Assembly (NCBI RefSeq): GCF_002482385.1
Contig: NZ_DLFW01000022.1
Span: 120,539 to 184,538 of the forward strand
Length of the DNA: 64,000 nt
Origin: Dysgonomonas sp. UBA7710
Lineage (GTDB): Bacteria > Bacteroidota > Bacteroidia > Bacteroidales > Dysgonomonadaceae
Reading direction: 5' to 3'
Shown in pieces: positions 14,332-23,642 of this stretch. The stretch's first letter is position 1, and each line of letters opens with the position of its first letter. The notes below the pieces were generated by a model, which was given only the letters and a program-made list of their open reading frames with translations, searched no databases and had not been told where the DNA came from. The translations under genes were made by a program, and so were the position numbers.

Positions 14332-15791
14332 TCGAGTTCGCTTACATCTGCAATCCCATTGCGGTTGAATAACACACGGTATTTTCTGTAGTATTCGTCT
14401 TTATCGGATATGCATTGCACTATAAAGTACAGTGAATATATTTTATTGCCCTCCAGTGTCACGAAACCTTTCTCCTCATCGGACATATAAAGCGGAATCG
14501 AAGGATTATCCATTTTCTGAGTAAAGTTCATCAGATTGAAACGGGTGATGTCATTGATTCCCGATAAGCGGTATTCTTTATACTTCTCTATATCTTCCCT
14601 CGACAGGCTTACCCATTTACGATAAAGTACGATTTTTTCGTCATAGAATTGGTTTTCGGCCTCCACCAGCGGTGAGCGGGCCCTTAAATTACGAACCGCT
14701 TCCGGCAACTTGTTCTCTTCTATATAATCGAAAGCCTCTTTTATCCATCCTATTTCCTGTTTACGGATACTCAGCTTCAATTTGGTATCGAAATACTTTT
14801 TGCCCAGTTTGGATGAAAAATAATAGCGCATCATATCTTTTATCCGGTCTTTGAACATATAACTGAAGACCAGTATAATAAACAAGTCGGTGGTAAAATT
14901 ACCAAACCGTAACGTAGCAAAAAAGGACACGACAGTGGCAAACACCATGGCTATACCTGCTGCTATACTATAATAAAACTGTTCGGCCAGTAATCCGTCC
15001 TTTTTCCGCACTATTTGCAGAAACAGGTCGCTTTCTACAAGTTTCTTCAAGATATTACGCTGGGAAATAACAAGACTGTTATGTTTTTCGTCGTCCTTAT
15101 CCAACAACCTGAATCCACGCTTTTTACGATGAGCGATTTCGTCTTCCACCAATCGGTGTAATTCGGGCTTCAAACGTGTATATACAGGCCGGCCTTCCAG
15201 AAATCTCATGATCTGGAATGTGTATTGCTCGGTGATATTCCCAAGGAAGTCATCTCCATAGAGGAAGAATTCCCTCTGTTGCTGAGTAATATCGGGTTTA
15301 GTCAATTCATCCCACATTTCACGGTATTGCAATGCTATATCCCTGATATCGCGTATATAATTTTCGACATGCAAAGCTATTTTTTCATCTGTTGCCGTAT
15401 TCTTTATTATCTGTACGTGGCGGCGCAGCGCGCTTTTAAGAATACAAACAAACATCTTCACCTGATAGACAAAACTCTCCGACCTTATCTCATCGGCAGG
15501 ATTCACAGCCAAATCGTCCAGTGCTTTCTGTAAACGCGGTAAAGGCCCCCGCCCCGCTTTAAGTATTTCGGCCAGAGAATATATGGGTGTAATAAGGCGG
15601 ATATTATTCTTTACATCCCTGTAAAAGTCACTTTTCTTATAGGTAGAACGATTGATATCGAGACTATTGGGCAAAAACAACCACGTGTTGATCTTGAAAT
15701 CATTCACATCCTTAGTATTTTTATTGGTAATAAAGCCAATCTTAAACTCTAATGAAAAGTTGTCATGTACTTTTACTTCGGTATCGATCAT
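14328..15791 (-). CDS. Unrecognised two-helix membrane protein (487 aa)
   Basis: The 487-residue protein has a soluble N-terminal part of about 265 residues (beta-rich start, then long helices with many charged residues), two adjacent transmembrane helices (about 272-293 and 297-312, GIAMVFATVVSFFATL and TDLFIILVFSYMF), and a C-terminal soluble domain of about 170 residues, helical at first and then beta-rich. There is no signal peptide, so both soluble parts are likely cytoplasmic. I do not recognise the family. Its 3' end overlaps the convergent 39-residue gene by 2 nt. Confidence 0.82.
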   Translation of the reverse strand: MIDTEVKVHDNFSLEFKIGFITNKNTKDVNDFKINTWLFLPNSLDINRSTYKKSDFYRDVKNNIRLITPIYSLAEILKAGRGPLPRLQKALDDLAVNPADEIRSESFVYQVKMFVCILKSALRRHVQIIKNTATDEKIALHVENYIRDIRDIALQYREMWDELTKPDITQQQREFFLYGDDFLGNITEQYTFQIMRFLEGRPVYTRLKPELHRLVEDEIAHRKKRGFRLLDKDDEKHNSLVISQRNILKKLVESDLFLQIVRKKDGLLAEQFYYSIAAGIAMVFATVVSFFATLRFGNFTTDLFIILVFSYMFKDRIKDMMRYYFSSKLGKKYFDTKLKLSIRKQEIGWIKEAFDYIEENKLPEAVRNLRARSPLVEAENQFYDEKIVLYRKWVSLSREDIEKYKEYRLSGINDITRFNLMNFTQKMDNPSIPLYMSDEEKGFVTLEGNKIYSLYFIVQCISDKDEYYRKYRVLFNRNGIADVSELD

Positions 15792-15792
15792 A

Positions 15793-15840
15793 TTTTACAT
15801 AAGTAGTAAGTAATGAGTAATAGGTAATAAGTTTTTAACT
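15793..15840. repeat. Dispersed intergenic word repeat, copy 3 (short)
   Basis: AAGTAGTAAGTAATGAGTAA and AGGTAATAAGTTTTTAACTTG resemble the AAGTAGTAAG words at 4431 and 30118. The copy lies just upstream of the 487-residue gene's start. Confidence 0.5.
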
Positions 15841-15894
15841 TGCTGGTATATCAGATGCTAATACACTATTTCCTTATTCTTAATTTTTCATTCG

Positions 15895-16371
15895 TCATTC
15901 ATTCGTCCATTCCCTATAAGGATATTTTACCAAAGATGAATTATAGTAACGGCTGTCTCCTGTCACTTCGGTTCCCAACCAGTCAGGCCTGTCAAATTCT
16001 TCTTCTTTATCGCCCAGTTCTATCTCGGCCATTATAAGCCCTTCATTTTCACCATGGAATTCATCCACCTCAAATTTACGAATCCCATTCCTAATATAAT
16101 AGCGCACTTTATCTATAATGCCCGGTTCGCATAGTTTTATCAATTCACGGGCTTCCTCTCCGGGTATTTCTTTCTCCCATTCGTAACGGGACATACCCGA
16201 CTCATCCCCTGCACTCTTAATCGTAATATACGCCTTATCTCCTTTTATACGGATGCGGACGGTACGTTCGGGAACAGAAGACAGGTAGCCCTGCACGATC
16301 TCCTCATGTGCATAGGCATGTTGTTTAAAGTCGCCCTTGACTAAAAATTTCCGTTCTATTTCTAAAGCCAT
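15895..16371 (-). CDS. CYTH-domain protein (inorganic triphosphatase-like)
   Basis: This 158-residue protein is a single CYTH domain. The signature ExExK is seen at the start (EIERKFLVKG). The tunnel-lining charged strands follow: TVRIRIKGDKAYITIK, RYEWEKEIP, KVRYYI, FEVDEFHGEN and MAEIELGDKEE. CYTH proteins of this length are triphosphate tunnel metalloenzymes that hydrolyse inorganic triphosphate or act on nucleoside triphosphates using Mg or Mn; an adenylate cyclase function occurs in a minority. The acidic and basic residues of the tunnel are all present, so it is probably active. Confidence 0.9.
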   Translation of the reverse strand: MALEIERKFLVKGDFKQHAYAHEEIVQGYLSSVPERTVRIRIKGDKAYITIKSAGDESGMSRYEWEKEIPGEEARELIKLCEPGIIDKVRYYIRNGIRKFEVDEFHGENEGLIMAEIELGDKEEEFDRPDWLGTEVTGDSRYYNSSLVKYPYREWTNE

Positions 16372-16375
16372 GTAT

Positions 16376-16485
16376 TTCAGTTAGCAGTTAACAGTCAACA
16401 GAACTTTGCAACTCGTAACTTTCGTAAGAAGCAGACAAAGCCGACATTTTTGTATGTATTTGCTAATCGGCTAATATTTAAATTT
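16376..16485. repeat. Dispersed intergenic word repeat, copy 4
   Basis: The stretch carries CAGTTAGCAGTTAACAGTCA, TTTGCAACTCGTAACTTTCG, GCAGACAAAGCCGACATTTT and GCTAATCGGCTAATATTT. It fills the gap between the CYTH gene and DUF4831. Each word has relatives in the 30 kb, 35 kb and 51 kb gaps. Confidence 0.7.
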
Positions 16486-16487
16486 GC

Positions 16488-17567
16488 TTATTGAATGATC
16501 TGTTTTATCGCTCCCATATCAGGGTAGAAGACAACCTTTATCGGTAATTTATTGTTATCAAACATCTTTGGCACGAGTACATCCTGCCCGCCATATTGTA
16601 CAATGTCGCAATCCTTCTGTACATAGTTTCGCCCGTTATATGATATCTGCAAACCGGCTTTTCCCGGAATGTTATAAATTATCCCTGCCGAGAATTTCTT
16701 TTCCATATCTTTCTCTTCTTTAGGGGTAAGCACCTGTACTTCCCTTGGCTCTTTATTCTTTAGCGTCAGGGCCACAGGAGAACCCGAAAGGTCGTCGGCA
16801 CCCACAATACCCAGCTTGGAAGAAAAACGGAAGATAATACGGTTATCTATATTTTTTTCATCAGGGATTACAACAAACTCCTTTGTTGCCGCTTCCACCG
16901 TCTCTGTCCCGGCAAACATGGCTGTCAGCGCTTTTTCCTGCTCTTCCAGCTGAGTCATCACCAGTTTATAGGCATTGCCATCAGGCGGCATATTATCGGC
17001 ATCTCCGGTCAGAATATTGTTACGGCTTTCGCGCAACCGGTAAATTTGTTTGGCTATCAGTTCTGCCTGCTTTGCTGTAGAGCCGGCCCTTAATATTTCT
17101 TCGGACAAGAAACTGCGCGGATTTGGAAGAGTTGCTGAGACTGCGGGAGCATCTCCTTTAGTTTCTTCTTTTGGAAATGTATAATCATCGTTGATAGCGC
17201 ATATCAGGCCATCTTTTGTGAGTGTTACAAACGGAGCAGTCGTGTTTGATCTGAATTCTACCAGATATGATTTATCTTTATCCACCACACCTTTTGTTGT
17301 TGCGTCTATTTTATCTAATGTGTAAGATACCACGTCTTCTGTTATAGGATTGGAGATGCTCAGATAGCGCTCGGCATACTGAAAAAATTCTCCGGCTTTA
17401 CGCGTCTTTTTTGTATAACCGACAGTAATTACCAGTGATGTTTTGGGCAGTGAATAAGCAACACCATAGTTATTCGCTTTCACAGCGCTCATTTTTACTG
17501 TTGTTTGGGCTGTTCCGTAATTTGCCCCGATAAAGAAGAACAATAATAAACTTATATAATATCTCAT
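16488..17567 (-). CDS. DUF4831 family exported protein
   Basis: This 359-residue protein has a cleavable signal peptide (MRYYISLLLFFFIGANYGTA) and the pattern of the Bacteroidetes family DUF4831: an early AYSLPKTSLVITVGYTK strand, EFFQYAERYLSIS, and a C-terminal duplicated beta-domain (GIIYNIPGKAGLQISYNGRN). A frame start 30 nt further upstream (17597) is rejected because it coincides with the -7 promoter box and would put charged residues before the signal peptide. Function is unknown; it is probably periplasmic. Confidence 0.85.
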   Translation of the reverse strand: MRYYISLLLFFFIGANYGTAQTTVKMSAVKANNYGVAYSLPKTSLVITVGYTKKTRKAGEFFQYAERYLSISNPITEDVVSYTLDKIDATTKGVVDKDKSYLVEFRSNTTAPFVTLTKDGLICAINDDYTFPKEETKGDAPAVSATLPNPRSFLSEEILRAGSTAKQAELIAKQIYRLRESRNNILTGDADNMPPDGNAYKLVMTQLEEQEKALTAMFAGTETVEAATKEFVVIPDEKNIDNRIIFRFSSKLGIVGADDLSGSPVALTLKNKEPREVQVLTPKEEKDMEKKFSAGIIYNIPGKAGLQISYNGRNYVQKDCDIVQYGGQDVLVPKMFDNNKLPIKVVFYPDMGAIKQIIQ

Positions 17568-17596
17568 AAGTCTTTCATTTAAAAATATTAGTCTCA

Positions 17597-17604
17597 CAAA
17601 GCTA
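17597..17604 (-). promoter_or_regulatory. -7 promoter box of the DUF4831 gene
   Basis: The minus strand reads TAGCTTTG, matching TAnnTTTG, with an ATTG-like element 22 nt upstream. It ends about 30 nt before the ATG at 17567 and decides against the longer start at 17597. Confidence 0.5.
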
Positions 17605-17787
17605 ATTATTTTTTGCGAAATACTTACAATAGATAATATCTGCTTTGAAAGTCACCTGTTATTTATAAGATTATTTATTGAAGTATTTCTCAATAAACAC
17701 TATGTTGGTATGATTGAGGTATTTCCATTAGGAAATGAATAGATTAGGTTCAACGGGACAGTGCATTATAAAAGACGCATTGCGATA

Positions 17788-18375
17788 TTATTTTTTGCCT
17801 TTTCGTTTCAATTCATCTCTCAGTAAAGAAGCTAATTCGTAATCTTCGCCTTCAATTGCATCTTTCAATAGAGTCTCCAGTTCATCCTGATTAAGAAGAG
17901 AATAATCCAGGGCCAGATGATCCCTTTCATCTTCGGGAGTAGTTGCATCCTGAATAGAATTTTCATCAAAGACGATCGCCTGTTCCTGCATAATAGCCTC
18001 TGTTGTAAATATAGGGGACTTCGTTCTCAATGCAATTCCCACTGCATCGGAAGTCCTGGACTCTATCTGAATATTTTTATCTCCCTGGCTTAATATCATA
18101 CGGGAGAAAAAAACACCATTTTCATATTTATATATTTCCACTTCACGTAGAATGATACCAAATTGATGAAGTAACGAACGAAATAAATCATGGGTAAGAG
18201 GTCTCGGAGGATATGAGCCTTGCAATTTGAACGCTATAGACTGAGCTTCAGGAGTGCCCACTACAATCATCAGCCGGCGTATGCCATCCTCTTCCGCCAG
18301 AACCAATCCGTATGCCCCCGATTGTGTCTGATTGAACGAAAAACCTAAGACCGATAATTTTATTCTGTCATTCAT
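17788..18375 (-). CDS. Bifunctional nuclease (BFN/DUF151) domain protein with UVR motif
   Basis: This 195-residue protein has a BFN domain (about 1-135, with VLGFSFNQTQSGAYGLVLAEEDG, MIVVGTPEAQSIAF, RPLTHDLF and SRTSDAVGIALR) followed by an acidic linker and a C-terminal UVR-like helical pair (LETLLKDAIEGEDYELASLLRDEL). Plant BFN relatives have RNase and DNase activity; the bacterial role is not settled. UVR motifs mediate protein contacts, as in UvrB/UvrC. The start at 18375 is chosen over an ATG 24 nt upstream because the family normally begins a few residues before the first strand, and the -7 box lies at 18397-18404. Confidence 0.9.
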   Translation of the reverse strand: MNDRIKLSVLGFSFNQTQSGAYGLVLAEEDGIRRLMIVVGTPEAQSIAFKLQGSYPPRPLTHDLFRSLLHQFGIILREVEIYKYENGVFFSRMILSQGDKNIQIESRTSDAVGIALRTKSPIFTTEAIMQEQAIVFDENSIQDATTPEDERDHLALDYSLLNQDELETLLKDAIEGEDYELASLLRDELKRKGKK

Positions 18376-18396
18376 ATTGTCAATATAATATGAGAT

Positions 18397-18404
18397 CAAA
18401 AATA
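18397..18404 (-). promoter_or_regulatory. -7 promoter box of the BFN gene
   Basis: The minus strand reads TATTTTTG, 21 nt before the ATG at 18375. It overlaps the alternative upstream start at 18399, which it therefore argues against. Confidence 0.5.
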
Positions 18405-18582
18405 CTTATTTATTTTGTATCGTCGCGAGAATCGTTCTTGTTTTAAAACATTTTAAAGTATTCCCCTCGTCAGAATATACCATTTCCCGGTTTGTGCACC
18501 CTATTTTTCCGATATTCCAGGGAGCTATAGAAGCTCTGTTTATATTTAATTGTGAATTATGGCTACCAAAAGAATAAAAACT

Positions 18583-18590
18583 TATCTTTG
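18583..18590 (+). promoter_or_regulatory. -7 promoter box of the ArnT-like/GtrA operon
   Basis: TATCTTTG is a perfect TAnnTTTG, 26 nt before the ATG at 18617. It probably drives both the glycosyltransferase and gtrA-like genes. Confidence 0.55.
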
Positions 18591-18616
18591 CAAAGAAAAA
18601 AACGAACTATAGGTAT

Positions 18617-20368
18617 ATGAAGAAATCCCATTTTCTGCAAACACTATACTTGCAAAAACCTCTTCTACTTATTCTCCTCATTGCTACATTATCTACATTA
18701 CCGTGGATTGGACTTGGGGAATTCTATACTAAGGGAGAGCCTCGCGAGGCGGCATTAGCCATATCTATGATCGAAAAGGGAGAATGGATCATCCCTTCCA
18801 GCTATGCCGATGAATTCGCATACAAGCCCCCGTTGAATCATTGGCTCATTTCCGCTTTTTCCCTTGCCATAAACAAAGGAGAAGTTACACCATTCACTTC
18901 TCGCCTGCCTTCAGCGATTGCATTTATTGCCATGATAGGCATTTGTTTCATGTTTTTTGCCCGCCGCCGTCCTGTATTGGAAGCCTTCATATCCTGCCTG
19001 ATAATAATTACCTGTTTCGAAATACATCGGGCGGCTATGACTACACGGATAGACATGTTGCTCACATTCCTGATGGTTGCCGCACTGATTCAATTATATA
19101 CATGGCATGAAAAACGACGGTTCGGATTGCTTCTATCAGCCTGGGCCTTTCTTAGTCTGGCTACTTTAGCTAAAGGACCTGTAGGAGCCCTCCTTCCCTG
19201 TCTTATTTTCGGAATATTCTTACTCACCCGGCGGGAAAACTTCTTTAAATCCGCACTGAAATGCCTTGCCATATTAGCCTCGGCTCTCATAGTCCCGCTC
19301 ATTTGGTACTATGCAGCATACCAGATTCAGGGAGACGCATTTCTGGATAAAGTTTTTGCCGAGAATTTCGGACGTTTTCTGCGTCTCGATTCTTCAAGTC
19401 TTGATATAGACTATGAACTGGGAGTGGAAAATCCATGGTATTATTATCCTGTTTCTCTTATAGGAGGATTTCTTCCGTGGACTATATTGCTGGCAATTTC
19501 CTTATTCTTTATCCGGTATAAAAAACCATCAGGGACAATAAAATCCTTCATTTCCCAAATTATATCCATGGATAAGGTACTTCTGTTCAGTCTGCTTGTA
19601 ACGGCCGTAACCATAATCTTTTTTACGGTTCCTGCCTCAAAGCGGAGTACATATATTATGCTCACTTATCCGTTTATTGCCATCTTTATTGCCCGTTTCT
19701 TTATCTTTCTTACAGATGCCAAACCAATGGCAGTGCGTATATCTACCTCAATATTGTTGTCTGTAGGTATACTGGCATTATTGGTGGTAATATTAGCATA
19801 TATGGGTATAATAACCGAAGATATGGCGCAATCCCTGTCGAAAAGAGAAAGGACCTTGCGGGACATTCATGTATTTTTCACGTTATTCCGGTATCCGGGA
19901 TGGCTTGGTCTGTTAGGGATAACTATACTGCTTGCCGCCATAGTAAACAGTTTCTATCTGTTGAGAAAAAAGATGAATCTGAAAATACTGATGGCCGGAT
20001 TCGGACTCATGTTGGCAATAAATATATTTATGGACTCATATTTGCTACCGGGCTACAAAGATGCGTATTCTACCCGCCCGTTTGCCGAACTCCTTGCGAA
20101 GAAGTATGACCTTAATGACAACGTATATGTAACTAATTACCTGAAGAGCTACAGAAATCTGTATTCTCTTAATTTCTCGATGCACAACAGGTTTAAGAAT
20201 ATAGAAAAAGAAAAACCCGACTCTGGCTACTTTATCGCCTTAGAACTCGATATAGAGAGAATAAAAGAACAATATAAAGAGTATGAATTCACTCTGCTCG
20301 AATCGAGCGATAAAATGAACGAAAACAAAAACGAAATACTCTTCTTCAAAATAGAAAAGAAGAATTAG
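18617..20368 (+). CDS. ArnT-like GT-C glycosyltransferase (PMT family)
   Basis: This 583-residue integral membrane glycosyltransferase uses a polyprenyl-phosphate sugar donor. It has about 12 hydrophobic helices. The first extracytoplasmic loop carries the catalytic acidic motif (EFYTKGEPREA, about 35-45) and the YKPPLNHWLIS segment typical of ArnT/PMT proteins. A C-terminal soluble tail of about 100 residues follows. ArnT relatives attach aminoarabinose or other sugars to lipid A or to proteins at the outer face of the inner membrane; acceptor and sugar are not readable here. It is coupled to the GtrA-like gene 27 nt downstream. Confidence 0.88.
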   Translation: MKKSHFLQTLYLQKPLLLILLIATLSTLPWIGLGEFYTKGEPREAALAISMIEKGEWIIPSSYADEFAYKPPLNHWLISAFSLAINKGEVTPFTSRLPSAIAFIAMIGICFMFFARRRPVLEAFISCLIIITCFEIHRAAMTTRIDMLLTFLMVAALIQLYTWHEKRRFGLLLSAWAFLSLATLAKGPVGALLPCLIFGIFLLTRRENFFKSALKCLAILASALIVPLIWYYAAYQIQGDAFLDKVFAENFGRFLRLDSSSLDIDYELGVENPWYYYPVSLIGGFLPWTILLAISLFFIRYKKPSGTIKSFISQIISMDKVLLFSLLVTAVTIIFFTVPASKRSTYIMLTYPFIAIFIARFFIFLTDAKPMAVRISTSILLSVGILALLVVILAYMGIITEDMAQSLSKRERTLRDIHVFFTLFRYPGWLGLLGITILLAAIVNSFYLLRKKMNLKILMAGFGLMLAINIFMDSYLLPGYKDAYSTRPFAELLAKKYDLNDNVYVTNYLKSYRNLYSLNFSMHNRFKNIEKEKPDSGYFIALELDIERIKEQYKEYEFTLLESSDKMNENKNEILFFKIEKKN

Positions 20369-20395
20369 CGTATTCAGACAAACTTAAAAGCACAC

Positions 20396-20875
20396 ATGAA
20401 GGAGCAGTTAACCGGACTGGCTAAACGAAAAGCCGTCAGACAATTAATCAAATATGGTCTGGTCGGTGTTGTAGGATTAATAATAGATATGGGAATATTT
20501 TACCTGTTGGTAAATAAGTTTTCCGTGCATTATCCGTTTTCGGCAACGATAAGTTCATTGCTGAAAGGAAATATGTCCATAGGCATGCTTGACATACTCA
20601 TATCCAATATAATAAGTCAGACTCTGGCCGTTATAAACAATTTCATTCTCAACAGTTATTTCACATTCAAGGTTACAGATAAGAAATTGAAGCGTTTCAT
20701 GTCTTTTGCCTCCATTGCGATAGTGGGTATGGTCATTAGTTCGATGTTACTCACCTTATTCATCGGTGTTATGAAAATAGATGATATGCAGGCCAAAGTA
20801 TTTGCTATTCTCATTGTTGCTGCGATACAATTTGCCATAAATAAATTTTTCACATTTAAAGAATATGAAAAATGA
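20396..20875 (+). CDS. GtrA-like membrane protein
   Basis: The 159-residue protein has four transmembrane helices and the GtrA signature: basic N-terminus, then FIKYGLVG-like QLIKYGLVGVVGLIIDMGIF, the middle motif NNFILNSYFTFK, and the closing FAINKFFTFKEY. GtrA proteins are thought to help flip polyprenyl-phosphate-linked sugars across the inner membrane. Sitting 27 nt after an ArnT-like glycosyltransferase, it probably supplies that enzyme's donor. It has an extra segment (SSLLKGNMSIGMLDI) between helices 1 and 2 compared with the shortest members. Confidence 0.9.
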   Translation: MKEQLTGLAKRKAVRQLIKYGLVGVVGLIIDMGIFYLLVNKFSVHYPFSATISSLLKGNMSIGMLDILISNIISQTLAVINNFILNSYFTFKVTDKKLKRFMSFASIAIVGMVISSMLLTLFIGVMKIDDMQAKVFAILIVAAIQFAINKFFTFKEYEK

Positions 20876-21067
20876 TTTAATGCAATTTCTTCAAGAACAA
20901 TTAAGGGATTTTATCAAACAAAATTTCACATAGTTTGTTTAAATACTAAAGAGAATAATAAATTGTGACGAGACTACGCCTAATGAACCTGCTTTATTGT
21001 ATTTAAAGCACTATTACTTGAAAAAACAAACTCACATAACCATTCTCGGATAATAGAATTAATAAAA

Positions 21068-22204
21068 ATGTTAAGTAAAGGTTTAAGAAAGCACGCTTCA
21101 AATCCTGTAATAGGACTCTTCCCGTTCATCCTGTTCATCATTTTACATACAATGAACGTAATGGAACAATTTGCATTATGTGCAGGGCTTGCCCTGGCTG
21201 TTTTTGGAGAATTGTTCTTCCGGATGTATTATAAAAGCCGGGCTTTTAGTGCGACATTCTATATTTCAGGTATTTCCATCCTTATCAGCCTTATTATATG
21301 GCTTATCATTCATCCGTACGTAGAAAAGCCTAATACGTATGTTGTCATTTGTGAAGTTATCATAATCTGTCTTTTCATGCTGCTCAGGGCTAGTAAGACA
21401 TATATGGCCGCTCACTTTTTCCGCCAGAAGAACCTGATTCAAAAGGCCCTGTTAAATGAATTTTACGAAACGGCTACATTGATACAGTATGGACTCACTC
21501 TCCATATTTTCGGCATAATGCTGTATCGCCAGTTCACTGTCAATAGCCAGAACGTCCATATCTCCGAAATTATAATCTTCTCTATATTGCCAATTCTTAT
21601 CATTCTATCAATAGGGGTCTATCAGGTTCTCAAAATCAGCAATCTGGTAGCCAAATTAAGGATAGAGGAATGGATCCCGATCGTTACAGAGAAGGGTGAA
21701 GTTACAGGTAAGATTGCAAAGAATGTATCCATAAACATGAAAAACAAATTCTTACATCCTGTGGTCAGAGTAGCATTGATTTCAAAATCTAAAGTGTATT
21801 TACAGGAAAGGCCTCTGAATGATATATTAAATCCGGGAAAACTTGACTATCCCTTCGAAAAATACATGCTTTTCAACCATGAGATCAATTTGGCTGCACG
21901 CAACAGTATCCGCAAAATGGTAGGTGATGAGATAGATTTTTCCATTAAATTCCTGCTGAAATATGTCTTTGAGAATGAAGACACAAGACGTCTTATATTT
22001 TTATTCACAGCAAATATCGATGACGAAGACTTAATAAAGAAAAATGGAAAAATGAATGGAAAATTCTGGACTATAAAACAACTTGAAGATGCGTTTGCTG
22101 ATGAAATATTCAGCGAATGTTTTGAACTGGAATTTGAATATCTGAAAAATATGGTGCTGGTGCCATCAGATATCTTTGTACAACCTAAGGCCAGCGTAAA
22201 TTAA
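21068..22204 (+). CDS. Membrane protein with a degenerate Nudix domain
   Basis: Residues about 10-190 form five or six transmembrane helices. Residues about 200-378 read like a Nudix domain of the IPP-isomerase/YfcD type: EEWIPIVTEKGEVTGKIAKN, HPVVRVALISKSKVYLQERP, then the region where the Nudix box GX5EX7REUXEEXGU belongs. Here that region (PFEKYMLFNHEINLAARNSIRKMVGDE) lacks the glycine start and the metal-binding REXXEE glutamates, so hydrolase activity is improbable. A sensing or binding role for the tethered domain is an inference. The gene stands alone and is convergent with the BASS transporter, 5 nt apart. Confidence 0.8.
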   Translation: MLSKGLRKHASNPVIGLFPFILFIILHTMNVMEQFALCAGLALAVFGELFFRMYYKSRAFSATFYISGISILISLIIWLIIHPYVEKPNTYVVICEVIIICLFMLLRASKTYMAAHFFRQKNLIQKALLNEFYETATLIQYGLTLHIFGIMLYRQFTVNSQNVHISEIIIFSILPILIILSIGVYQVLKISNLVAKLRIEEWIPIVTEKGEVTGKIAKNVSINMKNKFLHPVVRVALISKSKVYLQERPLNDILNPGKLDYPFEKYMLFNHEINLAARNSIRKMVGDEIDFSIKFLLKYVFENEDTRRLIFLFTANIDDEDLIKKNGKMNGKFWTIKQLEDAFADEIFSECFELEFEYLKNMVLVPSDIFVQPKASVN

Positions 22205-22209
22205 ACCTA

Positions 22210-23100
22210 TTACAAACTCTTCCGGTTTTTCCATACCTGAAAAGAATTTACTACATTTTGCCAAAGTACATACGCCCCGGGACCAATCGATGAAATAGGA
22301 TTCAAATATGTTTGCGCCATCCAGATAGCAAGGATGGTATTTTTTTGTCCGAGTCCTTGTCCTCCGGCAACAGTATCATCATAGACGCGGCCCAGCTTAC
22401 GTCCGGTTAAGAACTGAGAAATACAAACGGCCAAAGCTGCTAACGCGATACCTACTTCTACAACATAATTCGGACTTTCCTGATCTAAAATAAACTGAAC
22501 GGTTTTTCCTGTGATAATTACCAGTGCAACAGACCAGATGTAGAAAGAAAGGCTTTTCGCTTTCTGTATCTCATAATGTACTCTTGGCAAAAACTTTTGC
22601 AGAAGGAGAGCTCCAAAGAACGGCAGGAACAACAATATGAATACTTTCTGAAAGACAACCCATAACGAATCGGCGAAAGACGTAGCATTTACTTCCCCGG
22701 TAAATGCAAATATAAGAGGGGCGACAACAACTATTGTCATATTACTAAGCAGGCTGTATGCGGTCAGGCTGGCTACATTGCCGCCCAACATCCCTGTAAT
22801 GACAGGGGCCGATGTAGCTGTAGGAGCAAGAACGCAAATCATCGCTCCCTGCGCGATTATCGGGTGTACGGGTAACAGGAGTAAATAAACGGCGATACTG
22901 CCGGCAACCTGTATCAGTATCAGCCAAAGATGAAGGCGTGTGAACTGAATATCCCTGAAAGAAATATTGCAATAAGTAATAAGCAGCATTACTACAATAA
23001 GGTAAGGAGTAAGAAAAGATAATCCCCCCATATACCGATGCAATACAATCCCTGTAATCATAGCTATAGGCATCATATACGACTTTATCTTATTGAGCAT
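22210..23100 (-). CDS. Bile acid:sodium symporter (BASS) family transporter
   Basis: This 296-residue protein has nine or ten hydrophobic helices. The BASS features are the glycine- and proline-rich crossover helices (AQGAMICVLAPTATSAPVI, about 85-103) and the late GQGLGQKNTILAIWMAQTYL, matching the second crossover motif of SBF proteins. Such proteins take up bile acids, pantoate, pyruvate or other organic anions with sodium; many in Bacteroidales are of unknown substrate. It starts 11 nt after the GNAT gene, suggesting co-transcription. Confidence 0.88.
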   Translation of the reverse strand: MLNKIKSYMMPIAMITGIVLHRYMGGLSFLTPYLIVVMLLITYCNISFRDIQFTRLHLWLILIQVAGSIAVYLLLLPVHPIIAQGAMICVLAPTATSAPVITGMLGGNVASLTAYSLLSNMTIVVVAPLIFAFTGEVNATSFADSLWVVFQKVFILLFLPFFGALLLQKFLPRVHYEIQKAKSLSFYIWSVALVIITGKTVQFILDQESPNYVVEVGIALAALAVCISQFLTGRKLGRVYDDTVAGGQGLGQKNTILAIWMAQTYLNPISSIGPGAYVLWQNVVNSFQVWKNRKSL

Positions 23101-23111
23101 AACGGTGATAT

Positions 23112-23597
23112 TCAGAGGTCTTTAATCATATAAATAGTACAGGCATAATGTCCGGAGTTGCCAAGAGGATGATCCAACTGTTTAAAACCGAAAGACTCGT
23201 ACATGGACACAGCTTTGGAAAACTCAGGAAACGATTCGAGGTATAGTTGTTTATAACCCAGTTTAATAGCACTCTTTACTGATTTATCAAACAACCGGAG
23301 CCCCAGACCTTTTCCTCTGGCTGAAGGTGATAAATAAAGCTTGACTAACTCGGCGCATCCGTCAGGTAATCCTTTCGTTGGATATATACCGCACCCCCCT
23401 ATAAGTGACCCATTTTCTTCTGCAACCCAGTATTCGGCTCCTGCTTTGGAAAAATACCGGAAAAGAGTGTCTGTTTCCGGATCACTATATACCGTACCTA
23501 CTTTTTCAGAGCCAAATTCTTCAAACACAGCTCTGATTAAAGCGGCAAGTTCCTTGTTATCTTTTTCCTCTATGGGACGAATCAATATTTCATCCAT
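23112..23597 (-). CDS. GNAT family N-acetyltransferase
   Basis: The 161-residue protein is one GNAT domain: ILIRPIEEKDNKELAALIRAV at the start, GGCGIYPTKGLPDGCAELVKLYLSPSARGKGLG with the acetyl-CoA pyrophosphate loop (ARGKGLG, about 95-101), and LYLESFPEFSKAVSMYESFGFK at the C-terminus. It resembles the YafP/MarR-associated amino-group acetyltransferases, but the substrate is unknown. It lies between plsC (45 nt upstream) and the BASS transporter (11 nt downstream). Confidence 0.9.
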   Translation of the reverse strand: MDEILIRPIEEKDNKELAALIRAVFEEFGSEKVGTVYSDPETDTLFRYFSKAGAEYWVAEENGSLIGGCGIYPTKGLPDGCAELVKLYLSPSARGKGLGLRLFDKSVKSAIKLGYKQLYLESFPEFSKAVSMYESFGFKQLDHPLGNSGHYACTIYMIKDL

Positions 23598-23642
23598 TAT
23601 TACAAGTCTTGATAATATATCCGGCTCTTAAAAAGCCATACT

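Noticed and set aside
17670..17745. Direct repeat ATTGAAGTATTTC / ATTGAGGTATTTC in the gap before the BFN gene
   Set aside because: Two 13-nt near-copies 38 nt or so apart in AT-rich DNA are weak evidence and fit no known site.
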